A stretch of DNA of 64,000 nucleotides, from NCBI GenBank assembly GCA_002840285.1, contig PHAE01000002.1:92304-156303 (forward strand), written 5' to 3'. A model generated the notes under the pieces. The model saw only the letters and a list, made by a program, of their open reading frames with translations, ran no database searches and was not told the DNA's origin. The stretch is from Firmicutes bacterium HGW-Firmicutes-11 (GTDB taxonomy: Bacteria; Bacillota; Clostridia; Peptostreptococcales; Anaerovoracaceae). This document shows positions 1 to 8,562 of this stretch, one piece after another. Numbering within the stretch: position 1 is the stretch's first letter; each line of letters begins with the position of its first letter. Made by a program: the position numbers and the translations under genes.

Positions 1-15
1 GGTGTTGATTGCCAT
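1..15 (-). CDS. Start of a cut-off gene, possibly a LivH-type permease
   Basis: Only five codons (M-A-I-N-T) lie inside the window. An ATG at 15-13 on the minus strand is preceded at normal spacing by AGGAGAG, which argues for a real start. It follows the substrate-binding protein gene in the same direction, where a LivH-type permease is the usual neighbour in branched-chain amino acid ABC operons. The product itself cannot be read here, so the family is inferred from position only. Confidence 0.35.
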
Positions 16-65
16 GTGTAACTCTCTCCTGAACTGTCTTCGCTAAGAAGACGGGATGGATAGAA

Positions 66-96
66 ATTGAGTGGGAGTGCGACACTCCCACTCAAT
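66..96 (-). terminator. Strong hairpin between the binding protein and the next gene
   Basis: A perfect 14-bp inverted repeat (ATTGAGTGGGAGTG / CACTCCCACTCAAT) with a 3-nt loop lies just after the binding-protein stop. On the minus strand it is followed by only a short T-rich stretch. It may be a partial terminator or mRNA-end stabiliser that keeps binding-protein mRNA more abundant than the permease mRNA, a common arrangement in ABC operons. Confidence 0.7.
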
Positions 97-120
97 AGCA
101 TCAATGATTCACAGGTTCAA

Positions 121-1299
121 TTATTCGACCGAAACGGTCATGAGGAACTTGAACTGTCCGTTTTCTACTGTCTTGATGAAAGCCATGTCCTTGTTGGCAT
201 CGCCGACTTCGTTGAAGCTGATCGCTCCAGTTACGCCAACGACGGATACACCTTTCAGCGCATCGCGGATCGCTACAGTATCAGTGGTGGTGCCGGCGGC
301 TTCGATCGCTGCAATCACGGTCAGATAGGCATCATATCCCAGCGCGGAAACTGCAGGAATGATTTCATCCTGGTTGTTCTCAACGAGATATTCTTTGAAT
401 CCAGTAATAAAGGAAGCGGCCTCATCGGTTGCAGGTTCTGCTTCATCAAAGAAGGTCGAAAGAACGATACCTTCGGCATCAGCTCCTGCATTTTCGATGA
501 TCGTCGCATTTTCCCATGTGTCGCCGCCCATGATGGGTACGGTGATACCAAGTTCACGGGCTTGCTTGATGATCAGTGGAGCTGTCGTGATGGAAGAGGG
601 TGCAAATATGACATCCGGGTTGGACGCCTTGATGTTGGTCAGGATCGCTTTGAAGTCGGTCTGGTTGGTCTGGAACTGTTGCTCGGAAACCACAGAACCG
701 GCTCCTGCCAAATCGTTGAATGCTGTTACAAAGTAAGATCCAAGTCCGGAAGAGTAGTCGTCACCTAGCTGGGTAATGACGGCTGCTGTCTTGGCTCCGT
801 TTTGGATGGCATAGTTTGCCATAACAGTGCCTTGGAACGGATCGAGGAAACAAACACGGAAATAGAAGTCATTTCCTGCTGTGACCTGGGGATTAGTAGC
901 GGATGCGGCAACTGCAGCAAGATTTGCTTCTGCAAAGATTTCGCCTGCCGCTATGGACACGCCGGAGCCATAGGAACCGATCACGGCGACTACGCCTTCA
1001 CTGATCAGTCTCTGTGCTGCGGTAACGGCTTCAGTCTTGTCGGACTTATTGTCTACTTCGACCAATTCGATCGTGTAGGTTTCTCCGTCGATGTCAACGG
1101 TGGGGTATACTACATTGGCATATCGAATGCCTAGGACTTCCTGGAATCCGCCACCGCCGTTTTCACCGGTCACTGGCTCAAATACACCGATCTTGATGAC
1201 TTTTGGCTCTTCTTCGCCGCCGGTTTCTCCGGAACCGCATCCTGCCAAACTGCCGATCACCAGCAGCATTATGAGGACAACTGCAACCATTTTTTTCAT
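121..1299 (-). CDS. ABC transporter substrate-binding lipoprotein, LivK type
   Basis: The 392-aa protein is a periplasmic-binding-protein type I receptor of the branched-chain amino acid (HAAT) family, expected to be lipid-anchored outside the membrane and to feed substrate to a LivHMGF-type permease. The N-terminus is a lipoprotein signal (MKKMVAVVLIMLL...GSLAGC, lipobox Cys near residue 21), followed by the typical KIGVFEPVTGENGGGG opening. The track ORF starts 50 codons earlier, but that extension runs through a promoter and a terminator. ATG 1299 has GGAGGT at good spacing. The substrate is not readable; amino acids, amides or urea are all possible for this family. Confidence 0.9.
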   Translation of the reverse strand: MKKMVAVVLIMLLVIGSLAGCGSGETGGEEEPKVIKIGVFEPVTGENGGGGFQEVLGIRYANVVYPTVDIDGETYTIELVEVDNKSDKTEAVTAAQRLISEGVVAVIGSYGSGVSIAAGEIFAEANLAAVAASATNPQVTAGNDFYFRVCFLDPFQGTVMANYAIQNGAKTAAVITQLGDDYSSGLGSYFVTAFNDLAGAGSVVSEQQFQTNQTDFKAILTNIKASNPDVIFAPSSITTAPLIIKQARELGITVPIMGGDTWENATIIENAGADAEGIVLSTFFDEAEPATDEAASFITGFKEYLVENNQDEIIPAVSALGYDAYLTVIAAIEAAGTTTDTVAIRDALKGVSVVGVTGAISFNEVGDANKDMAFIKTVENGQFKFLMTVSVE

Positions 1300-1375
1300 A
1301 CGAGTACTACCTCCATAGTAACTGAGTTTGGCGGACGCGGACTGCGCCACACCGCTTGATCCACTAACAGGTATA

Positions 1376-1404
1376 ATTATAGTGCTTTTTTCAAATTTGT
1401 ACAA
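1376..1404 (-). promoter_or_regulatory. Sigma-A-type promoter for the LivK-type gene
   Basis: On the minus strand TTGTAC (1404-1399) and TATAAT (1381-1376) are separated by exactly 17 bp. The predicted transcript has a leader of about 70 nt before ATG 1299, containing a weak GC-rich hairpin (TGGCG...CGCCA). Confidence 0.7.
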
Positions 1405-1429
1405 GAAAAATGTCTGGTTCCAAGGCATG

Positions 1430-1461
1430 AAAAAGGCCGGGCTCAACATGCCCGACCTTTT
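1430..1461 (-). terminator. Rho-independent terminator of the PrcB-like lipoprotein gene
   Basis: On the minus strand AAAGGTCGGGC pairs with GCCCGGCCTTT around a 7-nt loop and runs straight into TTTTT. It ends the 1470-2024 transcript just before the LivK promoter. Confidence 0.85.
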
Positions 1462-1469
1462 ATTCTATT

Positions 1470-2024
1470 TTACTTCTCGTATTCGGCATCTTCTCCGGCT
1501 TCGGCTTTGATGTCCTCAAAGCTGACCTCGATCTCGCCTGCCATGTAATCGCTACGCGAGAGCTCTATGAAGATATGCCACTCTGCCATATCTGCCGTTC
1601 CGATCTCGGGAAGGATCCGATCGATGGCGATTTCCATCCCGGTTTCCTGTTTTCTCACTGCGGTCACTTCGTGGCGGTTGGAGCCGCTATTTTCCTCAAG
1701 GAGCACCAATATAAGCACGCCCTCAGAGAAGTATGCCTCGTCGTATCGGTCGGTCACGTCCCACTGGGCCAAATCGTAGAGATCCAGGTTCTCATCGTGA
1801 TACGTATTCAGGGCTTCCACGCTCTCGACGACAGTTACCACCGGATAGTCCACATCCTCATGATATCCGTTGGTACGGATATACTGGGCGATGAATCCGA
1901 CGTCCCGACCCGCTGGATCAGGGGTTTCGACCGGGTCTTTGTCCTTTGGTTGGCAGGCACTGGCGAAGAGTCCGAATGCCATCATGAACACGATCAGCAG
2001 GATCATGTATTTTTTTTGTTTCAT
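1470..2024 (-). CDS. Lipoprotein with PrcB-like C-terminal domain
   Basis: A 184-aa exported protein. Residues 1-24 form a lipoprotein signal peptide ending in a FASAC lipobox. The second half contains the stretch ENSGSNRHEVTAV followed by PEIGTADMAEWHIFIE, which resembles the C-terminal domain of PrcB-type protease-complex proteins and many small uncharacterised Firmicute lipoproteins. No catalytic residues are recognisable. It sits alone between a terminator and the upstream amidohydrolase gene. RBS GGAGGTTGCGTT precedes the ATG. Function unknown; a protein-protein role at the cell surface is a guess. Confidence 0.75.
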   Translation of the reverse strand: MKQKKYMILLIVFMMAFGLFASACQPKDKDPVETPDPAGRDVGFIAQYIRTNGYHEDVDYPVVTVVESVEALNTYHDENLDLYDLAQWDVTDRYDEAYFSEGVLILVLLEENSGSNRHEVTAVRKQETGMEIAIDRILPEIGTADMAEWHIFIELSRSDYMAGEIEVSFEDIKAEAGEDAEYEK

Positions 2025-2103
2025 AACGCAACCTCCTGTTCTGCAATAATACTCTTGCTATCAATAAGACGTCGATTGCAGCGGATTTGTTCACGCGGTT
2101 TTA

Positions 2104-3876
2104 TCAGGGTTTGGTGTATACGGTTTTTCCTTTGAGAATGGTTTCCAGCACCTGTGTCTTGTCGATGTCAAGCGGATCGATTTCAAATATATTCTGATCG
2201 ACCATGATGAAGTCTGCATTCTTTCCGACTTCGATGCTGCCGGTGGTTGCTTCCCTGAAGTTTTGGAACGCTGCGTTGATGGTAAAGGATTTCACCATAT
2301 CCGTCAGCGACACTCTCTCCTCCTTGTCCAGAAGCCATGTGGGGTCGTCCATGTCCGTGATATCATCCACTTCGTAGAACTCCGCATTGTTCAAATTTCG
2401 GGTCACGCCCACTTCAATTGCCCAGAAAGGATTTGGGAAAGGAGTGACGGAGTGGTCTGAAGAGCTGACCAACAATGCGCCGGCATCAATGAGGGACTGC
2501 ATCGGATATTCCTTTTCCGCCCGCTCTGTGCCTAACAACGGTTGATCCACGACTTCCCACCAATATGGTTCTTTGAACGCCCAGTATGGCTGGAGATTTG
2601 CGATGACACCGTATTCGGCAAAGCGGGGAATGTCAGCGTCGTCGACCAACTGCAGATGGGTGATCACGTTGCGGTAATCCCCATCCCCGTTTTCATCCAG
2701 GGAAAATTCCATGGCATCCAGTGTTTGTTTGGTTGCCGCATCACCGATAGAATGGACGTGGATCTGGAATCCCTCCTTGTTGCCCAGGGCAAAGGCCTGA
2801 TTCATGATATCCGGCTTCCAGAGTGGGGATCCTACATAATCGGGCGCCTGGCCGGCTTCCTCTGTGTATGGAGCAAGAAGATAGCCAGTGACGCCTTCCA
2901 CGACGCCGTCGGCAAAGAACTTCAAACTCGTTGCTTTGTAAAATTCTGAAGTGTAAGCATCACGAATCATTTTAGCGTTGTTGATTTGCTCAAGATAATC
3001 CATGTTGGGATCCATCACCGTGTTCTTCGTGATATAGAGGGTCAGCTCGCCGTTTTTGTCCATTTCCACGAATGGATCCACGGTTGTGACAGACGTGATG
3101 CCGCTGCTCATGTGAGTGATACCGACATAGCCCAAACTGTGCATGTACTCCTGAAATGCGACATGCGCATCCTTGATCTGCTCATCCGTATATTCTTGCG
3201 CCGGAACCAGATCCCAGGCAAGTTCCTTCAATGTCCCCCACAATTCTCCGTCGGCGGTCTTCTCGATCACTCCACCTTCCGGAGGTACTGTGTCTTTGGT
3301 GATGCCGCAATATTCAAAGGCAGCGGAATTCAACCAGGCAACATGGCCATCGTAGGATCCGATGATGATGGGCTTGTCACTGATAGCGTCGAGGCGTTCC
3401 TTTGTTGGTCCTTTGGAAACCTCTTCACCACTGAATGCACCGATGGAAAAACCGTCGCCATAATACACATCCATGTCCGGATTGGCGGCTACATAGTCCT
3501 CGATGGCCTGCATAGTAGCATCCTCTGTCAGGATACCGTTCAAATTGATGTTATAGAGCTCTGCGTACATCGTTCCCGGAGGATGCAAGTGTGAATCTGT
3601 CATTCCCGGCAACAACATGCCCCCATCAAGATCGTAGACCGTCGTTTCTTCACCGATGTACGGTTCCACATCAGCCGATGCGCCGACGAAGAGTATGACT
3701 CCATCTTTGACTGCAACAGCTTCTGCCATGGTATCTGCCTCATCGGCAGTGTAGATCACTCCATTGGTCCATACCGAATCGGCATATACCGCTTCTTCTT
3801 CAGGGGCGCAACCCGGAAGACCGAGTCCGACCACTCCCAATACGAGGACTAACGAAATCGCATTCCTGAGTCTCAT
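2104..3876 (-). CDS. Secreted amidohydrolase, YtcJ-like
   Basis: A 590-aa lipoprotein-type member of the amidohydrolase superfamily. After a signal peptide with lipobox (GLGLPGC) come the N-terminal beta-sandwich strand typical of these enzymes (SVWTNGVIYTADE), the metal-binding motif DSHLHPPG near residue 95, a central HVHSIGDAA and a later SSDHSVTP, and a closing beta-sandwich (GKNADFIMVDQNIF). YtcJ-type enzymes hydrolyse C-N bonds of unknown or varied substrates. Start 3876 (MRLRN) is preferred over 3882 because AGGAGG then has a 9-nt spacer. Being outside the cell is unusual for this superfamily and is shown directly by the signal peptide. Confidence 0.88.
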   Translation of the reverse strand: MRLRNAISLVLVLGVVGLGLPGCAPEEEAVYADSVWTNGVIYTADEADTMAEAVAVKDGVILFVGASADVEPYIGEETTVYDLDGGMLLPGMTDSHLHPPGTMYAELYNINLNGILTEDATMQAIEDYVAANPDMDVYYGDGFSIGAFSGEEVSKGPTKERLDAISDKPIIIGSYDGHVAWLNSAAFEYCGITKDTVPPEGGVIEKTADGELWGTLKELAWDLVPAQEYTDEQIKDAHVAFQEYMHSLGYVGITHMSSGITSVTTVDPFVEMDKNGELTLYITKNTVMDPNMDYLEQINNAKMIRDAYTSEFYKATSLKFFADGVVEGVTGYLLAPYTEEAGQAPDYVGSPLWKPDIMNQAFALGNKEGFQIHVHSIGDAATKQTLDAMEFSLDENGDGDYRNVITHLQLVDDADIPRFAEYGVIANLQPYWAFKEPYWWEVVDQPLLGTERAEKEYPMQSLIDAGALLVSSSDHSVTPFPNPFWAIEVGVTRNLNNAEFYEVDDITDMDDPTWLLDKEERVSLTDMVKSFTINAAFQNFREATTGSIEVGKNADFIMVDQNIFEIDPLDIDKTQVLETILKGKTVYTKP

Positions 3877-4022
3877 ATTCATTCCCCTCCTACTTCGAAT
3901 AGAAAGATTCTACCAAAACTATGGTATCCCAGCGATGTCTTTGTGACAATCACTGACTTGCTTAATTATTTGAATTTTCTTGCTATTCGTAGACCGGAAT
4001 CCGTCGCATTTCCCCAGGATCG

Positions 4023-4634
4023 TTAAATTATATAGGGGATGAACATTTTGGTTTTCTCTTGGTAGATTCTGTACTCGTCTCCAAATTCCTCAAGCATGTC
4101 GGCTTCTTCCCGTTTCGCCAGACGTACATACATGGTGACCATCACCGGATATAACAAAAGCAGAGGGAGTGTCGCCCATTCCACCATCATGCCGAAGGAC
4201 AACAACAGCAAACCCGTGTACTGGGGATGTCGGATATAACGATAGATTCCTGTCGTTACCAGGGAACCCTTTCCTGCGTCTTTGGACCAGTACGCTTTAT
4301 GGATATGGAACCAACCATTTATGATCAATGTCAGTGCGATGATGGCGCAGGCAATATTGAAATACATGCCGCCAAATCCGATGGTATCGACCAGCGTATG
4401 CCCCCAGAGGATCCCTTCCGGAAGATTCCTGCCGATGATCCAGGAGATCACCCACATGCTGAAGGGGATTCCATGCATTTCCAGCGCGAAGGCGAACACA
4501 AAGGCGAGATAGGCAGCCGCCGGTTTTTTGTCCATTCTTCGGTAGAAGGGGAGAAACAAGAGCACAACTGCATACACTACGATGAAGAACAGTACGCCAA
4601 ACCAGTTGTAAAAATGACTCTCCAGCGTTTCCAC
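4023..4634 (-). CDS. Isoprenylcysteine methyltransferase-like membrane protein
   Basis: A 203-aa membrane protein with about five hydrophobic segments. The motif TTGIYRYIRHPQYTGLLLLS is the signature of the ICMT/phospholipid N-methyltransferase superfamily, where it contributes to S-adenosylmethionine binding. Bacterial members have diverse or unknown acceptors. The start is GTG at 4634, directly after the TAA of the upstream protease gene. The Shine-Dalgarno AAGGAGGTGA lies inside the last codons of that gene, so translation is probably coupled. The two genes very likely form one operon with the 169-aa gene upstream. Confidence 0.82.
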   Translation of the reverse strand: METLESHFYNWFGVLFFIVVYAVVLLFLPFYRRMDKKPAAAYLAFVFAFALEMHGIPFSMWVISWIIGRNLPEGILWGHTLVDTIGFGGMYFNIACAIIALTLIINGWFHIHKAYWSKDAGKGSLVTTGIYRYIRHPQYTGLLLLSFGMMVEWATLPLLLLYPVMVTMYVRLAKREEADMLEEFGDEYRIYQEKTKMFIPYII

Positions 4635-5402
4635 TTAACTCACCTCCTTAATGTATCTGCACCAGTCGGCATGGATCTCATTCTCCGATTTTCCAAAGAT
4701 ACCGAGATGATCACCTTGCCCTGAAGCGTAAGCCACGACCTTGTCCCACCCATAGGTGTTGTCCAGATACTCGATGTAATTGTATGAGAACGCGTAGCCG
4801 CCCATATTGGCGAAGGTCAGCCCGTTCTCGGTCTGCATCTGATCGACGGTAGGGATCGCCATCGACTGGATCATTTCAGCTTGGGGCTTTTGTTCTGCAA
4901 TGTAGGTTGCCAGGCCGTTGTCCCAGAAGTAATTGAGTTTTGGATTTGCCTTGTGATTGATCGAATGAACGTATTCGTGCAATGTGGCCGTCAGGATGCT
5001 CTCGTGGTCATGTCCCTCAACTTCGGTATAGGGAGATACCATCATGACATTTCCGTTATGGCTGTCTCCAATGTGCCAGGATGGCGCAATCAGCAGCGTT
5101 GCAAATCCTGCTTCTCTGATCGCCAGTTGCCATTGTGTGTGGTACAGGAATACCTCAGTGGCCGCATCTCCTTCAAATCCCAGGTCGGCGCGGATCTGGT
5201 CCGCTTTCAGCGTTAATATAGCAAAGACCTCTGCTGCCGCCTTCTCATCCTTTTCCTGATAGTAAACGGTTATGTTTTCATCTGCCAGTCGTTTGCTCCC
5301 GATCGGTTTGACGAAGATGACCGGCAGTGTTTGAAGGACCCCCAGAGCTAAAAGCACCAGCACCACTTTCTTCCAAGTTACTTTTTTGTTCTCCGCTTTC
5401 AT
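4635..5402 (-). CDS. Membrane-anchored zinc metalloprotease, peptidase MA-like
   Basis: A 255-aa protein with one N-terminal hydrophobic anchor (residues 10-30) and an external domain. The sequence TATLHEYVHSINH contains the gluzincin HExxH zinc motif near residue 142. A downstream GLATYIAEQ could supply the third ligand Glu, as in peptidase MA-like proteins. Substrate unknown. The gene is packed between the 169-aa gene (3-nt gap upstream) and the methyltransferase (0-nt gap), so all three are probably one transcript. ATG 5402 has AAGGAG with a 9-nt spacer. Confidence 0.78.
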   Translation of the reverse strand: MKAENKKVTWKKVVLVLLALGVLQTLPVIFVKPIGSKRLADENITVYYQEKDEKAAAEVFAILTLKADQIRADLGFEGDAATEVFLYHTQWQLAIREAGFATLLIAPSWHIGDSHNGNVMMVSPYTEVEGHDHESILTATLHEYVHSINHKANPKLNYFWDNGLATYIAEQKPQAEMIQSMAIPTVDQMQTENGLTFANMGGYAFSYNYIEYLDNTYGWDKVVAYASGQGDHLGIFGKSENEIHADWCRYIKEVS

Positions 5403-5405
5403 GAT

Positions 5406-5915
5406 TCAAATCTCCTTGTTCTCGTTGTTCGCGTCAATAATTGCAAAGCTAGTGATCATCGCTTCAAATCCCGCAACCGCGGAACGGTATGCAACCGATG
5501 TTTCCTCCGGTGTAGCCGGAGCGATCTGAGCGTCTGTTGGGTGACACCAGCCAAAGAAGTAGTTCTCATTTTCTCCCAAATATCTTAGATCGTATGATTC
5601 CTCTCGTTCTATTAGATCTGTCCGGGTTGCGTTCTTCTTGCTAAAGACTTGGATCTCTCCTACGATTCCCATATTTTCGTCAACTTCGTCTTTGGGTACA
5701 TCGCGGAAGTAGAAAAGGACGCCTTCCTCCCCTTCATTGATCGTCACCGTATCCCAGAATCCCCGGGACATGGAGACCGAAAATCCGTAATCGTCATTTT
5801 CGTAGAGGATGTCTGGATCTGTCTGGCCTCCAAAAGCGCTTAACAACAGGATGCCCAGGGTGACTGCCAAAAGCAGTACGCCGGTCCCGATGTTCATTGG
5901 TTTGCTCTGATACAT
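5406..5915 (-). CDS. Unrecognised exported protein
   Basis: A 169-aa protein that I do not recognise. Residues 10-28 form a hydrophobic signal/anchor segment (GVLLLAVTLGILLLSAFGG). The remainder is hydrophilic with YGFSVSMSRGFWDTV, a pattern seen in small secreted proteins of the PsbP/DUF-type fold, but the match is too weak to name. It is the first gene of the three-gene run ending with the methyltransferase and begins just after the hairpin terminator at 5945-6002. Confidence 0.6.
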   Translation of the reverse strand: MYQSKPMNIGTGVLLLAVTLGILLLSAFGGQTDPDILYENDDYGFSVSMSRGFWDTVTINEGEEGVLFYFRDVPKDEVDENMGIVGEIQVFSKKNATRTDLIEREESYDLRYLGENENYFFGWCHPTDAQIAPATPEETSVAYRSAVAGFEAMITSFAIIDANNENKEI

Positions 5916-5944
5916 TTGATTTCAACCTTTCTTTTCAATAAAAA

Positions 5945-6002
5945 ACAGCTCATTTGCAACTCTTTGTTATTAATATAACAATAGAGTCTTAAAATGAGCT
6001 GT
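5945..6002 (-). terminator. Long two-part hairpin terminator after the histidine kinase
   Basis: ACAGCTCATTT (5945-5955) pairs perfectly with AAATGAGCTGT (5992-6002). Inside lie ACTCT/AGAGT and TTGTTAT/ATAACAA around a TAAT loop. In minus-strand transcription the outer stem is followed by TTTTTTATT, which fits rho-independent termination of the fetAB-two-component transcript. The stem is unusually long, about 23 bp in total. Confidence 0.75.
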
Positions 6003-6021
6003 AAGGTTTCTTAAATCTACA

Positions 6022-7425
6022 TTACATTTTTGGTACTGTGATCATAAATTCAGTGCCTTGATTTTTCGCGGTTTGCAGTTGGATGGTCCCGCCGTGTGCA
6101 TGGACGATCCGCTGTGCGATGGCAAGACCCAGGCCGGTTCCCCCTTTTGCCGAATTTCTGGACGGGTCCCCTCTGACAAAGGGTTGGAAAACATCTGCAG
6201 CCAATTCTTCCGGCATGCCGACGCCATCATCTCGAAAACGAATCAACACCTCCTCCGGAAGTTCTTCCAGATCGATTTCGATCCGTGTACCGGACGTATT
6301 GTACTGTATCGCATTCGTGATCAGGTTTTCAAAGACGCGGCTCAACTGTTGCCCATCGATAAAGACGGGGATCTCTTTCTCTGGAATAGCAACCCTGTAC
6401 CCAAAGCCAGCATCCTCTAAAGCAGGTATAAATGTGCCAAGTTGTTCCCGCAGATACTCGCAGATATCCGTCTGGGAAAAACTCAGAGTGTATTCGGGAC
6501 TTTCCACTTTGGACAGTTCGAACAGGTCTGAAATCAGGCGGTTGGCGCGACGGCTGTTTTCAAAAATGATTTCTCCATATCGCTTGCGTTCCTCTTCCGT
6601 CAATTCTGGATGTTTATGACAGATTTCTGCGTATCCCATGATGCTGGAGAGGGGGTTTTTCAAGTCGTGTGAGACGTCCAGAATCAAACGCTTCCGATCG
6701 TCTTCGGATCGTTTTCTCAGGGAGATCTCAGACTCGATCTGCTCCGCCATACAGTTGAAGATCGACTCCAGATCACCGAATTCGTTTCGTAAATTCAAGT
6801 CGACTCTGGCGCTGTAATCGCCGTCACAGATCCGTTTGGCGCTTGCGCAAAGTGCCTTGAGCGGAGAAACCACACTGATGGAAGTCAGCTTAGAATAAAT
6901 CACGGTGCTGATCGCCAAGAGTATCAGGTAGAAAAGCGCAATGGCTACCATGATTCCCGTCACTGTATTGCGGTTGACCGACATGTATTCTTCGTTGTGG
7001 GCGATGGCAAAGTCGATGCGGACAGAGACCGGGAAAGTCACGATGAGCCAGACTTTCTGCTGCGGATCGTATGCGACGCTGTAGCTGAAGGGATGCCCGA
7101 CGCCATTGGTTTTCGTTAGAAACTCTGTAAACCCTCCAACGGTAAGGTTCTCGGGCAAGGTATCGATGCCGACGGATAGTAGTATGCTCATATTTTCGTC
7201 CACGACTTGCACACCTCCACCATTTTCAACGACGGAAGTCGTGTCGATGTTCCGATAGTCCGGTTCCATCAGCATGTCTGCTGTATAGTTGTTCTTTACC
7301 AGAGTTTTTGAAATGACATCGCTGGAAAAGTCCATAAGTAAAAATGCAAATGCGGCGATCATCGTTGTTATGACAAACATCAAAATATAATTGACGACAA
7401 ACTGATTCTGAAGTTTTCGCCTCAT
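6022..7425 (-). CDS. Sensor histidine kinase of an OmpR-type two-component system
   Basis: A 467-aa membrane kinase. TM1 lies near residues 11-32, an extracytoplasmic region of about 125 residues follows, then TM2 near 155-177, a HAMP linker (VSPLKALCASAKRICDGDYSAR), the HisKA box DVSHDLKNPLSSIMG with the phospho-His near residue 253, and an HATPase domain with N box (ENLITNAIQYN), DDGVGMP and GGTGLGLAI. It should phosphorylate the response regulator encoded just upstream; the ATG overlaps that stop codon (ATGA). The signal is unknown, but linkage to FetAB-type genes makes a metal or envelope-stress cue plausible. Confidence 0.93.
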   Translation of the reverse strand: MRRKLQNQFVVNYILMFVITTMIAAFAFLLMDFSSDVISKTLVKNNYTADMLMEPDYRNIDTTSVVENGGGVQVVDENMSILLSVGIDTLPENLTVGGFTEFLTKTNGVGHPFSYSVAYDPQQKVWLIVTFPVSVRIDFAIAHNEEYMSVNRNTVTGIMVAIALFYLILLAISTVIYSKLTSISVVSPLKALCASAKRICDGDYSARVDLNLRNEFGDLESIFNCMAEQIESEISLRKRSEDDRKRLILDVSHDLKNPLSSIMGYAEICHKHPELTEEERKRYGEIIFENSRRANRLISDLFELSKVESPEYTLSFSQTDICEYLREQLGTFIPALEDAGFGYRVAIPEKEIPVFIDGQQLSRVFENLITNAIQYNTSGTRIEIDLEELPEEVLIRFRDDGVGMPEELAADVFQPFVRGDPSRNSAKGGTGLGLAIAQRIVHAHGGTIQLQTAKNQGTEFMITVPKM

Positions 7426-8126
7426 TCCGTTTCACCTGACTGCGTTTGAAATTTGTACCCGATACCTCGAATCGTCCGGATGTAGACCGGATCCTTGGGG
7501 TCAGGTTCTATTTTATTACGCAGGCGACTGATGTGGACCATGACAGTGTTGTCGTCGAAATAGGCATCTTCCTCCCACACGGAGCGATACAGCTGTTTTT
7601 TCGTGAAGACCCGGTCCGGATGCTCCATCAGATGCTTCAATAAAAGGAACTCCTTCGCATTGAGTTCCACCTGACGGTTTTTTTGCTTCACGCAACAGGA
7701 CGAGAGATCCAGGCATAGGTCACCCGCCACGATGCGCGCAGGGACATCAGAAGCATCCTGTTGTGCCCGTCTGGCCCTGCGAAGCAATGCTGCGACTCTC
7801 GCAATGAGTTCTGCCGAGCTAAAGGGTTTGAGCAGATAGTCATCCGCTCCCAGACCGAAACCCAGGACCTTGTCCATTTCCTCCCCTCGTGCGGTAAGGA
7901 AAAGCACCGGAAGTTCGCTGGTCTCCCTTATTTTTCGAAGCAGATTGAATCCGTCCAGTCGCGGCATCATGACGTCCAACACAGCAAGATCCAGTGGTTG
8001 TTTGTCAAAGATACCCAATGCTTCTCCGCCATCAGCAGCCGGGAACACTTGATACCCTTCCTGTGTGAGCAATAATATCAACAGTTCCCGTATGTCCCGT
8101 TCATCTTCCGCGACCAATATATTCAT
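7422..8126 (-). CDS. OmpR-family response regulator
   Basis: A 234-aa protein with a receiver domain (VAEDERD, phospho-Asp in AVLDVMMPRLDG, K in LLKPFS) and a C-terminal winged-helix DNA-binding domain (VFTKKQLYRSVW, DDNTVMVHISRLRNKIE, IRTIRGIGYKF). The track ORF begins 39 codons early. ATG 8126 begins the canonical receiver (MNILVAEDE), carries AGAGG upstream and overlaps the stop of the preceding membrane protein gene (ATGA). It is translationally coupled on both sides. Confidence 0.94.
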   Translation of the reverse strand: MNILVAEDERDIRELLILLLTQEGYQVFPAADGGEALGIFDKQPLDLAVLDVMMPRLDGFNLLRKIRETSELPVLFLTARGEEMDKVLGFGLGADDYLLKPFSSAELIARVAALLRRARRAQQDASDVPARIVAGDLCLDLSSCCVKQKNRQVELNAKEFLLLKHLMEHPDRVFTKKQLYRSVWEEDAYFDDNTVMVHISRLRNKIEPDPKDPVYIRTIRGIGYKFQTQSGETE

Positions 8127-8524
8127 TTGGGGACCTCTTTCTTGAGTTTCCGAATACGCCAGAACAACTGCAGTAGAATTCCAATGATCAGTCCAATACC
8201 CAGTGTAAAAAGATAGGAGATGACGCCGACCAGATCGCTCCAACCTTCCGCCGTTTGATTCGCAGCGATGAACAACATGTACGCTGTTGCGATCCCGTCA
8301 AAGATAAGCGCCGTGATGAAGTAAATACGAGCACCCAAATAGCCGCCAATGGTGATCGCAAGGGATACGATGATGCCAAGAAGCGCAAATCCACCCAGAT
8401 TTTCCCCGCCGATCGGTGTTCTAAGAAGCAATGCAAGAATGAAAAACGATAACACCGTACTCACGAAAAGAACCGCCAAGAATACGACCCAGCTTAAGGA
8501 ATGTTTCTCCGGTAACTTTACCAT
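8123..8524 (-). CDS. Small four-helix membrane protein, unrecognised
   Basis: A 133-aa protein with four hydrophobic helices and a basic tail (RIRKLKKEVPK). No family recognised. It is coupled by ATGA overlap to the response regulator and lies 38 nt after the fetB-like gene, so it probably belongs to the same transcript. A role as sensory accessory of the two-component system is only a contextual guess. Confidence 0.65.
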   Translation of the reverse strand: MVKLPEKHSLSWVVFLAVLFVSTVLSFFILALLLRTPIGGENLGGFALLGIIVSLAITIGGYLGARIYFITALIFDGIATAYMLFIAANQTAEGWSDLVGVISYLFTLGIGLIIGILLQLFWRIRKLKKEVPK

Positions 8525-8562
8525 AGTTTTGCTCCTTCATTCTCTACAAAAAATCAATATGT

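Noticed and set aside
67-768. Plus-strand 233-aa ORF
   Set aside because: Antisense shadow of the LivK-type gene; no domain, no ribosome-binding site, and it starts inside the terminator hairpin.
1327-1372. Possible riboswitch in the LivK leader
   Set aside because: The leader has only a weak GC-rich hairpin and is too short for a known riboswitch class; no conserved core recognised.
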